A stretch of DNA of 64,000 nucleotides from Branchiostoma floridae (taxonomy: Eukaryota > Chordata > Leptocardii > Amphioxiformes > Branchiostomatidae). The position numbers and the translations under genes were made by a program. The DNA is taken from positions 30,993,045 to 31,057,044 of the forward strand of contig NC_049980.1 in the NCBI RefSeq assembly GCF_000003815.2, read 5' to 3'. This document shows, one piece after another, positions 51,318-63,319 of the stretch; within the stretch, counting starts at the first letter, position 1, and each line of letters starts with the position of its first letter. Below the pieces are notes generated by a model. That model did not search any database. It saw nothing but the letters and a program-made list of their open reading frames with translations, and was not told the DNA's origin.

Positions 51318-54300
51318 GTAAGGCTGCGCTTAAAGTTCAATTGAAAAATCAACATAGAGATCACGTAGAGACCGGTAATTTCACGGGCTTTGAAGTAAAT
51401 CACCTTCTAAATGTAGAATACGACAATCTAGATGATTTACATTAAGCTGAGATTCTGTTTCTTACGTTCTTACTTATGTCAAAAGCATAAAGCAAAAAGT
51501 TTTAAGGTCCCATGATTAAATGATAAGTTCTATAATAATTTGGTATCATCTACGTATCCATGATACTAGCCTAGCAAATAAAGTGACGCCATTATTTCTA
51601 AACACTTCAGATAAAACAGACAAAACATGGCATGATAATTGGATAGAGAACCCTATGAAATAGCAACATACAAATAGCAGAATATACACATGTAGTTCCT
51701 TGCCAAATCGCCGTGAGCAAGGTAACAATTAAGTTCATGTTCAACTCACAGCGCTATTTTCCCGACTACGACAGGTTGTAACGTACCGCTTGGTATGGCG
51801 AGTAGGTGGATAACAGACGACCAGATCACCGCATCGTCAGCCGACGTGGGTTACCCGACATCCTCTGCCCGTCTCCATGGTAACGGCTGCTGGATACCTT
51901 CCATTCCTCAGAGTTCCTGGCTGCAAGTGGAGTTCGCCATGACTATGATCTTAACTGGCATCAGGTTAGTAGACTTTATGGCATGATATAAGACATAAAT
52001 AGATCAAACTTGCTATCCAAGATAAAGAAAATAAGCAAGTTCTAGGTTTCAACTGCGCATGTGCTAGGTCAAAATTGAAAAGCAGTTGTACATCACGCCG
52101 CACAGCGCTGTTTAAACCATTAACCAGCTCATACGCACACATCATAGGAAGCCAATTTTAGCGTAAAGTTAGGCCTTCCCAAGTGAATCTGCAAGTACTA
52201 TCTTGTACTGGCTTTTGCAGCATGGCATTTTTTATTCACTTCATTTATCCTCTCCATCTAGAACTCAAGGCTTTAGGACCGGATGGATAACCAAGTACAT
52301 GGTCGAGTACTCCGAGACACTGACTTCAGCATGGATAACATGCAACGCATTCATAACAACCGACCAGGTGAATTACCTCTATACTCCGACTGAAATAGAT
52401 AATATTAAAAGATGTATCGTCCAATGTAAATTAGCATAAATATGAATGGCAGTTTTGTTACGTTCAGTTTGCCAGTAGTAGTTATAAGCTAGTTCATAAT
52501 GGGAAATATTTACGTGCCGTGTGATGCTTTGTAGATGATTTGTCAGAAAGAGATGGCAACATATCCTAAAGAGACTTGACAACATGGTCATACATAAAGA
52601 ATCAAAGAGGGCTTTGAACTTTGACATACTACCCACAGTACACCCCGCTGTGCACGTGCAGATCAACCAGTGAACTACGTTATATCATATGTCCTAGTAC
52701 ATGGCAGTATGAAAATAATATTTCCATTTTGTTCCTGTAGCTAACCGGAAACTTTGACGCAGACAGTGTGGTAGAACACATGTTCACAGGTCGGCTCCAG
52801 GCACAGCGCATCAGACTCACACCCTTACAGTTTCACATGAGACCCAGTCTTCGACTTGAAGTCATTGGATGCGGTGAGTTGCTTTTACAGTTTTTTTTTT
52901 ATAAACCCTTAAGACTGATTTTAATGCAAAATCTAATAAAAATAAGTGTAGACCTTCTAGAAAACGAAACGCGTGGGGAAAACTCAAGTTCGAAACCTGC
53001 CGTGTCACCGATCTTGTGCCCTTGGGAAAGGCACTTTACACGGCTTTCCTCACTTTACTCAGGTTAAAATGAGTACCTTCGGCTAGGGCCGTCCCTCAGA
53101 TAGGACGTTAAATTGAGGTCCCGTGTTTGCGGAGAGCCACACCTCGAGCACGTTAAAGAACCCACCACACGTGCTATGGTGCGGTGTGGGTGGTCCAAAA
53201 CCTACAGTACCATGGCCGCACCTGGGGCAATTACTGTCGTATTGAGGTCACCTGAGTGGCGCCGAATGGCAGCTCGCTCCAGACCTCTGCGATTAGCCCC
53301 GGCCCCGCCTACTGTAAGCTCCTCGCAATTCAGCCCCTGGCTGCCAAGAGAGAGTAGTCGGTCCACCCAATAACAATAACAAATAATCGCGAAGACCCAA
53401 AACTCACTGCAGCTTAGGCAGAGCCTCTCTACAGCCTCCGCAATGGTGTTACTACTGCGGAAAGGGTCCGCGAAGACTGTAGAAGGTAAACTTTGGGGCC
53501 TTCTTAGATATTGATGACGTTTCATATAACAAGCAACGACTTTCTGATACGGATTAGAAATCTTACACAACATGTTATCTTCTAACATGCATATTGTTCC
53601 CACTGGCAGACTATGGGACCTGTACATTTGACAGCAGTCCTTGCGGATACATCAGGAACTCCAGCGTCGCTGACTTTATGTGGACGTGGAAGCTTCCGAC
53701 GGGTTCAGAAACCTGGGGACCCACCAGTGATCACACCGCTGGGGCAGGTGGGTGTTTTACCTGATTAACCACTAAGTGACCGAACCAACCATTTGACAGG
53801 TCGTTTAAAGAATTTTATAGATGATGAATATTTTTTTTTTACGTTTGGTATATTTTCTGTCCTTTAAATCATACTTTTACATCGAGCGCCATTCCGGATA
53901 TACAATCAAAACGTCCAATTTTGGTCGGTCAACGACCGTTATCTAGTGGAAAGGGGACATATAATACATACCAAGTACATGTTTACATTGGCTTCTTTGC
54001 AAGATAATTAGGAGACGAAAAGACAACATGGTATCAGAACTTAGATATAAATATAAGTAACGACTTGAGTGTGTCGCCACAATGTCTTGTAAATATATAT
54101 GTTGCAATAAAATAAAAATAAAATAAAACTTTGTAAACATATTTCTTGGCCCCATTACACCCTTTAAGTTCCCGAAGTTACTTTCACCTATTCGACGTAC
54201 CACGAATTTTGACCACGGGAAATTTCTTCCATAACCTTCCGTTGTTTGTAGGAGGCTCCTTTCTGCTTGCCGACGCCACCGGAAGACATGCAGACGACAC

Positions 54301-57300
54301 CGCCATTCTTTCCACGGAGGTTCTTCCACCGACCCCGGCTAAATGTGTCGAGTTCTTCTACCACATGAACAGCCCGGCCGTAGGTAAGCATAACGACCAT
54401 CCAAACGGCGTGCTTATTGACTAAGGGCTTCGCCATTTTGGATAATGAATGCTAAACCTCGCGCTATAGCTAGATTGCATTCCAAATTCGGTGGTAAATT
54501 GAAAATAATATAACATGTATTAACGACAAAGTTCTTTATCCTCAACCACATATTTTTCAATATGATGACCGTGTGTCACCTTCTTCAAGGCAATGGTGAC
54601 ATTATTGCACAGAAGAAAGAGACAGACGGTCAACGAAACGCTGAATCTTGAAAAATATGTGGAACAATTACTTCACACCTTTCGTTTCTCTAATGGTACT
54701 AAATATCCCTTTCTGGTACTATATCTTAAAGTCTCTCTCTCACGTTTGTCTTTTAGGTGCCCTGAATGTCTTCCTAAAGAGAGACGTCATGCCATTGGCG
54801 GAAGCAGTTGCCATGACACCCGCGCGAAGGCTTGTGGGACAGCAGGGGGACGGGTGGCGGAGGGGTGGTGTAGAGGTCACTGTTGACTTTCCTTATGAGG
54901 TAATCTATGTAGTGTTATTGTGTGTGTATTTTTTAAACTAACTGTTTGTTTCAGAGCGCTACCATCATCTGCAAAGATGGAATGATGCCTACCTGTTTGT
55001 TTCTGTATCAGTCAGTCATGGCTAGTCGAGAACATGATACTGTTCCTATGTATATGTACTTGCTCCCTTTCGACAGCATCATCGACTCGCATTATTATAC
55101 TGCCACATAAGAAAAAAACATGAATTTAAAGTGATTTAAAGAGGTGGACAAATTCAACATTTAGGTGTTCAAGACAATCTTGAGAAGGCCTTTACAACCT
55201 TCTTTTATGTGGCGGTATTATGGCACCCGTTGAAATGAAGAGAGTTGATGTTATGTCTCTATTACCCAAAATTGTTGATCTTAAACTCAACGTCCATCTA
55301 ATGCCTTTCTCCCCAAGGTGGTGTTCCAGGCCATTATAGGGCAGGGGGATATTTACGGGTACGGTGATATCGGGCTGGACGACGTGACAGTTCGAGAGGG
55401 GCTATGTCCTTGGCCAGGTAAGCTATGAAGTCCAGAGAGATCATATCAGGTTGGGAAATTTTCCTGGTCAGTACTTACATTTAGTGCTACGAAAGAAAAC
55501 AACAACAAAATGCTTTGAAATTATTCGTTGACACATTTATCTGTTCGCCTGCCACCATTTTGGCGACGCCTCAGGGGCTAGCCTAACAGTATAGTGTGCG
55601 TTCGTTTGGCAAGAATTCCCAGAATTCGATAGGAGATTTTAAATTTTATTTTTGATTTGTTCTAATTGTGAAACCACTTATTCTGTGAAGACTATCAAAA
55701 ATGATTTTGGGGGGCAATTCTAATTCACAGAGTTTGACGACTGCTTGAGCTCCCCTTGCCTGAATAACGGCACGTGCACAGACGGGAAGGACAACTACAC
55801 CTGCACGTGTGGGGAACAGTTCTACGGGCGGAACTGTGAGCACGGTATGTTCCAACCCTTGTTTCACCTGTTTGTCCTATTACTAGATGTTGAAATCTTC
55901 GCGATATAGTTTAGATAGTGTTCGTGGTATTGGCGATGTGCTTTCTTCTATATTAATACAGAATTGTTTCCTTAGACTTAGAACATAGCTCAAACATTCT
56001 TTCATATCATTTTATTGTAGTGTTGGGTTACAACATAATACAGTATGGTGCATTTATATTTCCGCATCAGTATCTACATGTCTAATGCCATAAAATGCTT
56101 GCAGCGTATTATACGTCTATGTCAAATGATATCCAAGTTAATGCTTATAACCATATTGTTCTAGATATTGATGATTGCAAGAGCGCCCCCTGCCTCAACA
56201 ACGGTACCTGCATTGACGGCGACCGGAATTACACCTGCATCTGCAGCGACGCGTTCTATGGAGGCGACTGTGAGATCGGTATGACACGTTTCCTAATTTA
56301 TCTTAAAATCCATATCCTGCAGGTATTTCTCGCCAAAATGTTAAACACTACAGCAAATTGAAAAGTAAATATGCAGAGGAAGCACAGAAGATGACAAGTT
56401 TAATCGATATGATTAAGCATTCAGCTCAGGTTGGCTGAGTTGGCGAAGTATTACCAGGAGGACAAGAGTTATGCTAAATCTAGTATCAAACCGGGATATG
56501 CACATTTCTACGAATTGGTCATGAGTGATGTTTTCATATACGTAGGTCCTTAACCTGTGTCGCGTCCTTGTTTCAGCTGTGCAGTGCTCTCCTCTGACGG
56601 CTCCAGTACACGGGGCGCTGAGTCCTGTCGGAGTGAACTTCTACCAGGCCGAGATCACCTTCACCTGTAACCAGGGGTACGAGCTGATCGGGGCCTCCAG
56701 TACAACGTGCCAGGTGGACCAAATATGGAGTGATTCTGTTCCAACGTGCACACGTAAGACATCGTACACCCGAAGAAACACTGCACATCCGGAAGAATTC
56801 TGCATCAAGAATTCTGTATTCGAGCACAGAATTCTGCCACGACTAAGCGTAGTCAAGTGCAAACCGAATGCAGAAGTATCCAAAAATATATGCAAAAATA
56901 TATCCACCCAAATGCAAGATATTAAACAATACGTCTGTACAAAAATGCCTTGTTTGAGACATGTGATTAAATGTGACGTTTACTTTCGCAAACACTTTCT
57001 CCCACTTTTACCACTTTTAGCTGTACAGTGTCCGGCATTGACGGCCCCAGATAACGGACAGCTGAGTTCTGTCGGACCGTACTACTATCAGGACGTGGTC
57101 ACGTTCACCTGTGACGAGGGGTATGACCTGAACGGGGCCTTGAGCGTGACTTGCCAGGCTAATCAACAATGGAGTGACGCTATTCCAACATGCACATGTA
57201 AGCCAATTGTAATAATTGCATTGCCCTGTTACTTCATGTGCCATTAAAGACCTGACTGTTCGTCATAGAAAATTGCGGATCATTCAGATCATACCTTCCG

Positions 57301-60300
57301 GCAAGAAGGTTTGATAAACCCGCCTTAAGGTGCATGCGGTGTCATAAGGCTTGGTCGGTTCCTGTATCCGAATTAGCCACCGAGTATAAACTAGAAAAGT
57401 AAACTTTACGTACATGTATGACTTTCCCAAAAACGATGTGCAGACTGGACTACTATGATCTTTTGAGTTCAGAATGTCTTACGAACTTACACTTGTCAAC
57501 CGATTTGCAATCAAATTTTGACCTTTCCTAAAAGCACACACTACTAAGTACAAAGTTTCAAAAGAATATATTGTCTTACCAATGCACTGAAGCTGTTATT
57601 TTCTTCTGCATCAGTTGCAGTTTGTGCTCAAGGGGAGACCTTGGCTCTCACAGACTCAGTAACAGAAGGGTACATCACGTCACCTTACTACCCCGGAAAC
57701 TACCCAATCAACATGGACTGTAATTGGACAATCACTGCACCATCAGCCATCCAGCTGGACTTTGTGGGGACGTTTGACATTGAATATGGTCCAACGTACG
57801 TGAATTACACATTCAACCTAATGTTTTCGTCCCTTTAAAAAGCTAAACATGGTTTTATTTGCCATCTGATTTGCACGCTCAGACGTGATTTCGACTAAGC
57901 AATCATGAGAAACATTTTTTAGTGATGATGACTTTCATAGTAAACATTTGATCAAAAGCAGTGATGGAAATTCTGTATCCGTATGGGTATTTTTTTTATT
58001 GAAGTAACCACTCTTTGTGTTCAGTTGCCCGTATGATTATGTGCGAGTCTTCGAGGGACAGATCAGTGCTTCTTCCATCTTGGGCACATTCTGTGGAAGC
58101 TCCCTTCCTGTTCCTCCGACGGTGCGGACGGTCGGCAACGTCATGATAGTTCAGTTCCACTCGGACTACAGCGAGCAAAAAGCAGGTTTCAGGGCCAAGT
58201 ACAGCATCCGTGAGTTTAGCACACTTTGCATCGACCCACAGAATCATTTTTTTTTTTACATTTGTAAAAAGAATTAGAACAATAAACAGATATATACTAT
58301 TTATTACGTGTTTAAGATTCATTAGGGACAAACTATTGAGAATATTCGTGAGGGAGGCTAAATTTTTTCTTAACAAGGCCTATGCTCACAGCAAGTGCCT
58401 ATGCTCACAGCAAGTCTTGACACACCTGTCTTAGCCCATTTACCCATTGTAACCGTCCTTGCGTGAACGTCTTTTTCTTATTTTGAAACACTTTGCAAAC
58501 ATTTTGCAAACATACTACTTGTTTGTTTTATTTGTTGTTTATTGACATTAGAAGTAAAAAAAGTATATATGTCTAACCCAACATGGTCTAATGAAAATAT
58601 AAAAAAAGGATTTTCCTCAACAGCATTGTTTCCTTGTTCCAGCTATACCATGTCCTGCCCTGACGGCCCCAGCAAACGGAGCGCTGAGTTCTGTCGGACC
58701 GCACTACCACCCTGACGTGGTCACGGTCACCTGTAACCAGGGGTATGAGCCAGTCGGAGGCTTCACTTTGACGTGCCAAGCTGACGGCACATGGAGCAAT
58801 GCTGTTCCAACATGCTCACGTAAGACAGTTCACAGTACCATAACACACATATAGAAGGTGGTCAAAAGTATGACAATCAATCAACCTTTTAGTCGTATAC
58901 AATGAAATAAGTTCGTTACGATTAAATAGACTCGTTATCGTTTGAGGTGAATGGGATATATTGAATAGGTTACATAATGTCTGCTTTACCGTAGCATCGT
59001 AGGTAATATGTCAAAGTTGAAGGCCCATAGCCATTATTTATGTATTGGCGGGGGTCTTCAACTTAGACATATTGCCCACAACGCATCACACTGCTCACTT
59101 GGAATCTTAAACTTGCCTATTGGTTGCTGATGATAACAAAAAATGGGTTCGGATGATATTTGGGTTCCAGAAGTATGTGTAGTGCTACGTATTGGATAGA
59201 TAGATCGTTTTTATCGTTCATAAGAGAGGGGTACACTACAGCAGCTAAGAAAAACAACCGGGGGTCTGTATGAAAGTTAGCCGGGAAATATCAGTTGACA
59301 GTAGTGCTGCATGTGCGTTGAAAATGTATCATTCTTTTTCATTCAACTGGTCGGGTTTTATTTGTGACCCCTAACTAAAGGCTATAACTATTTATATATG
59401 TTTCAGATTCAGCTTGTCTTCACGGCGAGAACTTGGCTCTCACAGACTCAGTAACAGAAGGGTACATCTTTTCACCCAACTACCCTGATGGCAACTACCC
59501 GAGTAACGCCGACTGTTTATGGACAATCACTGCACCATCAGTCATCCAGCTGGAGTTTGTGGAGACGTTTGAAATTGAGTTCTATGAGGGGTATGTGCGT
59601 CATCCGCAGTAGTCACAATCACTAATCTAACCTTCCCTGATAATCTAGAATACATTTTTTAATTGAAAATTTTGTACATCAATACAGAATCTTTTATACA
59701 CCAATTTACAAACGATTTATACACGGGTACACTGTTTTCAGACTTACTCTAAGTAAGTAATGAAAGATAGTGGACTCTACCTGAAACATTTTACTCTTTA
59801 GAGCATTATCCAGTTCATGTCTTTTATAATTATATCACGGTGTCTAGCCTTCATCACAAAGTGTACCCTGTGTCTACTAGCTTGCCTTGCTACGATTATG
59901 TCAAAGTCTTCGATGGACGAATCAGCCCTTCCTTTGTCCTTGGCACATTCTGTGGAACTTCCCTTCCTGTTCCTCCAATCGTGCGGACAGTCGGCAACGT
60001 CATGAAAGTTCAGTTCCACACAGACAGCGATAGGCAGTATACAGGTTTCAGGGCCAAATACAGCATCGGTAAGTATTGCACACTTTGTTTTTAGCATGGA
60101 GTTGCCTTTTAGATCCTAGATGCAGTTAGAATAAACTGTAGCTATAAAGAATTAAATGGAGTATGATAACTATGTGAATGTTAACATTGCTCCCTGATTT
60201 TTCTTTAAGCTATTCCGTGTCTCTCCACGCTGACGGCCCCAACCAACGGAGAACTGAGTTCTACCGGACCGCATTACTTCCCGGACGTAGTAACGTTCAC

Positions 60301-63298
60301 CTGTAACCATGGTTACGAACTGACCGGTGCCTCTGATTTGACCTGCCTGTCTAACCAAACATGGAGTGATGCTGTCCCAACATGCACACGTAAGAGTTAT
60401 ACAATATGGTTTAGGAGCACATGTTCTTTGCACATACGTTATCTAACGGACGGTCACAAGAATTGACCTAATTGCTTGTTTGCAATAGCCTTTGACCATA
60501 TTCCACCAAGTAGTAAGCGAATAATAAATGTGTGTCATTCATGTATTTATTACAGCCGTGCATTTAAGTGTCTGCCATTTATTTGATATTTATTTATTCC
60601 AGCCGTACAGTGTCAGCCATTGACAGCTCCAGCAAATGGAGCATTGAGCTCAGCCGGCTCCACCTCATATCAGGGCGTGATACAGTTTACTTGTGACCTG
60701 GGATACGAGCTAGTCGGAGCCTCCAGTGTGACGTGCCAGGCTGACCAGACGTGGAGTGATGCTGTTCCAACATGCACACGTAAGAGTTTGTAAACCATGT
60801 GTACAATATGATATGGGAACACATGTTCTTTGTACAAAATTAGTGGACGGTCGCAAGAATTGAACTAATTGCCTGTTTTTGATAGTCCATAGCCATATAC
60901 CGTCACGTAACAAGTAAATAATAAAATGTGTTGCCGTGCAATTTGGTTTGATTGCAAATTGACTGATTTATTCCAGCCGTACAGTGCCAACCATTGACAG
61001 CCCCAGCAAATGGAGCATTGAGCTCAGCCGGCTCCACCTCATATCAGGATGCGGTACAGTTCACCTGTGACCTGGGGTACGAGCTAGTCGGAGCCTCCAT
61101 TTTGACGTGTCAGGTTGACCAGACATGGAGTGATGCAGTCCCAACATGCACAGGTAGGACAGTTAAAGTATCAGGAGATAAACGTTCATTCAAAAGATGG
61201 TCGAATGTAAACTGTATAAAGACAAGTATGCTTGAGTTGAGATTAACACGGTCAAATCAAATGGTTGTAAAGCTGAACGGGCGTTAAAGACATACAATGA
61301 CAGATTTTCATAGTTGCGACTCCTACATTAAGTGTAATAATGGTATCATCTATTTACTTGTGCTTCAGTTACAGCCTGTGTTCACGGTGAGAGCTTGGCT
61401 CTCACAGACTCTGTAACAGAGGGATACATCGTGTCACCCAACTACCCTGGCAACTACCCAAACGACGCCAACTGTTATTGGACAATCACTGCTCCCTCGG
61501 CCATCCGGCTGGAGTTTGTGGAGACGTTTGCCATTGAAGATGGTCCTAAGTATGTGAATCACACATTCCTCTTGTATCAATATTTCATGTATTTCATCCC
61601 CAACATCAGAAAGAGAACGATCCCGTTGTATTGATTATCTGATGCTCCGTGATTTGTGTACTAAACAATTTGCGCAAACGAATCAAACGAATTTGCGCAA
61701 TATGAATTCTCTGGTAATAACTGGATCAATTTTAATGTTTATCTATGTACGAGTCACAAACTTTACCTTCTGTTTGAAATATTCAGTTGCCAGTTCGATT
61801 ATGTCCGAGTCTTCGATGGACAATTTACTACTTCTCCCGTCTTGGACACATTCTGTGGAACCGAACTTCCCCCGACGGTGCGGTCGGTTGGCAACGTCAT
61901 GACAGTTCAGCTCCGCACAGACGGCAGTGTGCAACATGCAGGGTTCAAAGCAGAGTATAGCATAGGTACTTGATTCATGTTATACCTGCGCTGACTAGCG
62001 GCAGTTCTGGTTCGGTATTTTGTGATAGCCTACGAAATTCTATTTGTATCAAACAGGCTTTTATCTGGTACCATGGTAATTAAAACGTGCTGTGTAATGA
62101 TATTCCAATCTTACACCCTTTACAAATGCAACTTTGCATTCCAAACATTTACCCCTTTTTAGCTTTACGGTGCACCACGCCGTCGGCCCCAATTAACGGA
62201 GCGCTGAGTCCTACCGGACCGAACCACTACCAGGGCGACCAGGTCACGTTCACCTGTAACCAGGGCTACGAGCTAGATGGAGCCTCAAGCGTGACGTGCC
62301 AAGCTGACCAAGCATGGAGTGATGCTGTTCCATCATGCATACGTAAGACAATTCAAAGTATTAGGGCAGCTGTTTTGAACATGCATTTAGAGGACCGTCA
62401 AAAGAATGAAAAATCGAAAAAAAGCCTGTCAAAGCCTCTCTCTCTCAAAATAAGAGACCATTTGCAACAGTTTATTGACGAGATTTTGGTAGGCAGTTGA
62501 GACAGTTGTGTAAAAGAAAGCTCCAATATCGCTCAACCTGATGGTTTTTTCGGGGGGGGGGCATTAATTATTTTTTGCTGCTCCTGTTTTACTGTATATT
62601 AGCCAATATAGATTACAGGATCGGACTGTGTCCGGGTTAATCAAATGGCTGTAATGTTGTAAGGATGTTGAAGATTTATGGTTCTGTTCAACTGACAGGC
62701 TTTCATTTGTCACAGGGTTAAGTCTCACTTTTGTTTATTTGTGCGCCAGTTACAGCTTGCCTTAATGGCGAGAACGTGACTCTCACAAACACAGTAACAG
62801 AAGGGTACATCATGTCACCCAAGTACCCTCACAACTACCCAAATAACGCCGACTGTTATTGGACAATCACTGCACCCTCGGCCATTCAGTTGGAGTTTGT
62901 GGAGACGTTTGACATCGAGTACTATGAAGGATACAGGTGTGTGTGCCACGTGAGATATCCATCATTCACCCGGTCCTAAGTACGTAACAATGACTTTGTG
63001 TGCCAACAACTTGATCAATACCAACATTCAAAAGATTCCATCCATGTACACATAGAAAGCATTTGACTGAATTAACGAGTCACTTCTGTTACTTGTGCCT
63101 GGATTATTCAGTTGCCAGTACGATTATGTACGAGTCTTCGACGGACAATTGAGTGCTTCTTCCGTCTTGGGCACATTCTGTGGAACCACCCATCCTCCGA
63201 CTCTACGGACGGTCGGCAACGTCATGATAGTTCAGTTCCATACGGACTGGAGCGAGCAACGTGTAGGCTTTAAGGCCAAGTACAGCATCGGTGAATAG
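47062..63298 (+). CDS. Secreted or membrane MAM-F5/8C-EGF-CCP-CUB mosaic protein
   Basis: Exons: 47062-47293, 50044-50207, 50770-50880, 51227-51317, 51775-51964, 52262-52367, 52741-52873, 53610-53747, 54252-54383, 54757-54899, 55318-55417, 55731-55844, 56165-56278, 56577-56753, 57021-57197, 57615-57795, 58025-58209, 58643-58819, 59407-59590, 59881-60068, 60210-60389, 60603-60779, 60977-61153, 61369-61549, 61787-61965, 62163-62342, 62750-62936, 63112-63298. Phase is consistent at all 27 joins. The start ATG at 47062 gives a signal peptide (hydrophobic WLILTWAAVFVG). Domains: MAM, discoidin, MAM, two EGF, two CCP, CUB, CCP, CUB, three CCP, CUB, CCP, CUB. These modules bind glycans, ligands or calcium outside the cell; no orthologue is recognised. 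It ends in a TAG at 63296-63298 unless the GT at 63291 is a donor, in which case the gene continues. Confidence 0.83.
47755..47875. repeat. Tandem duplication of a repeat module
   Basis: The phrase TATAACCGCCC(T/A)TCGGCGTAACACACCAGCTTC occurs twice, about 60 bp apart, each preceded by a CTGTAT...ATAGCC(G/A)GTAT stretch. It may be part of a longer interspersed repeat reaching to about 48170. Confidence 0.7.
48795..49226. repeat. 11-bp minisatellite with higher-order units
   Basis: About 39 copies of an 11-bp unit GGT(C/A/T)(A/G)CTCA(A/G)T. Variants alternate (GGTCACTCAAT, GGTAGCTCAGT, GGTTGCTCAGT), giving 22- and 33-bp periods. Copies diverge towards the right end (GGTCGCTCAGC, GGCCTTTCGGC). 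It lies in the first intron of gene 2. Confidence 0.93.
51035..51110 (-). repeat. Retroelement 3' end, degraded
   Basis: GAAGCTCAAATCAGCTGCTTTTCATTGAGATTATGAGAG matches the families at 31885 and 43160 with a small deletion. Confidence 0.45.
51775..52873 (+). CDS. F5/8 type C (discoidin) domain
   Basis: Three exons (51775-51964, 52262-52367, 52741-52873; phases 1-2-0-1). The domain starts GCNVPLGMASRWITDDQITAS, continues SWLQVEF, the split TGIRTQG and YMVEYSETLTSAW, and ends RLEVIGC. This is the full beta-sandwich pattern with the terminal Cys pair. Such domains bind lipid head groups, glycans or collagen; the ligand here is unknown. Confidence 0.9.
52975..53190 (+). repeat. tRNA-derived SINE
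   Basis: The best preserved copy of the family seen at 583-905. It has an AAGTTCGAAACC box B, CTTGTGCCCTTGGGAAAGG, GGACGTTAAATTGAGGTCCC and CACGTTAAAGAACCC. The intron is between the discoidin domain and MAM B. Confidence 0.68.
53610..55417 (+). CDS. MAM domain B
   Basis: Four exons (53610-53747, 54252-54383, 54757-54899, 55318-55417). The start is CTFDSSPCGYI with a SDHTAG block; FYHMNSPAVG is cut by a phase-1 intron before ALNVFL; then WRRGGVEV and GLDDVTVREGLC. The intron after AVG is not found in the other MAM domains of the window. Confidence 0.85.
55731..55844 (+). CDS. EGF-like domain exon
   Basis: A phase 1-1 exon encodes EFDDCLSSPCLNNGTC, DNYTCTC and FYGRNC. Confidence 0.9.
56165..56278 (+). 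CDS. calcium-binding EGF-like domain exon
   Basis: A phase 1-1 exon encodes DIDDCKSAPCLNNGTC, RNYTCIC and FYGGDC. It closely resembles the preceding EGF exon and is probably its tandem duplicate. Confidence 0.9.
56577..56753 (+). CDS. CCP/sushi domain 1 exon
   Basis: A phase 1-1 exon of 177 bases encodes QCSPLTAPVHGALSP, ITFTCNQGYEL, TTCQ, IWSDSVPTC: four Cys and the conserved Trp of a CCP module. Confidence 0.92.
57021..57197 (+). CDS. CCP/sushi domain 2 exon
   Basis: A phase 1-1 exon of 177 bases encodes QCPALTAPDNGQLSS, VTFTCDEGYDL, QWSDAIPTC. Confidence 0.92.
57615..58209 (+). CDS. CUB domain 1
   Basis: Two exons (57615-57795, 58025-58209; phases 1-2-1). The motifs are VCAQGETLALTDS, SPYYPGNYP, DCNWTI, FDIEYGPT, CPYDYVRVFEG, GTFCG and VQFHSDYSEQKAGFRAKYSI. 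All four cysteines and the acidic residues of calcium-binding CUBs are present. Confidence 0.9.
58643..58819 (+). CDS. CCP/sushi domain 3 exon
   Basis: A phase 1-1 exon of 177 bases encodes PCPALTAPANGALSS, VTVTCNQGYEP, TWSNAVPTC. Confidence 0.92.
59407..60068 (+). CDS. CUB domain 2
   Basis: Exons 59407-59590 and 59881-60068. ACLHGENLALTDS, SPNYPDGNYPSNADC, FEIEFYEG, then CYDYVKVFDG and GTFCG. The second exon starts six bases further upstream than in the other CUBs (extra Leu-Pro), and one extra residue lies in the NYPDGNYP loop. Confidence 0.88.
60210..60389 (+). CDS. CCP/sushi domain 4 exon
   Basis: A phase 1-1 exon of 180 bases encodes PCLSTLTAPTNGELSS, VTFTCNHGYEL, TWSDAVPTC. Confidence 0.92.
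60603..60779 (+). CDS. CCP/sushi domain 5 exon
   Basis: A phase 1-1 exon encodes QCQPLTAPANGALSSAG, IQFTCDLGYELVGAS, TWSDAVPTC. It is nearly identical to domain 6. Confidence 0.93.
60977..61153 (+). CDS. CCP/sushi domain 6 exon
   Basis: The recent duplicate of domain 5: QCQPLTAPANGALSSAG, VQFTCDLGYELVGAS, TWSDAVPTC. Flanking intron sequence is duplicated too. Confidence 0.93.
61369..61965 (+). CDS. CUB domain 3
   Basis: Exons 61369-61549 and 61787-61965. ACVHGESLALTDS, SPNYPGNYPNDANC, FAIEDGP, CQFDYVRVFDG, TFCGTEL, AGFKAEYSI. The ELPPTV loop lacks two residues found in CUB 1 and 2. Confidence 0.9.
62163..62342 (+). CDS. CCP/sushi domain 7 exon
   Basis: A phase 1-1 exon of 180 bases encodes RCTTPSAPINGALSP, VTFTCNQGYEL, AWSDAVPSC. 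Confidence 0.92.
62750..63298 (+). CDS. CUB domain 4 and possible C-terminus
   Basis: Exons 62750-62936 and 63112-63290 or 63298. ACLNGENVTLTNT, SPKYPHNYPNNADC, FDIEYYEGY, CQYDYVRVFDG, TFCGTT, VGFKAKYSIG. All earlier CUBs splice at this Gly codon. Here the same position reads GGTGAATAG: a weak donor (GTGAAT at 63291) or the stop TAG at 63296-63298. Confidence 0.82.
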
Positions 63299-63319
63299 TG
63301 CACTCTCTTTTTTATCAAT

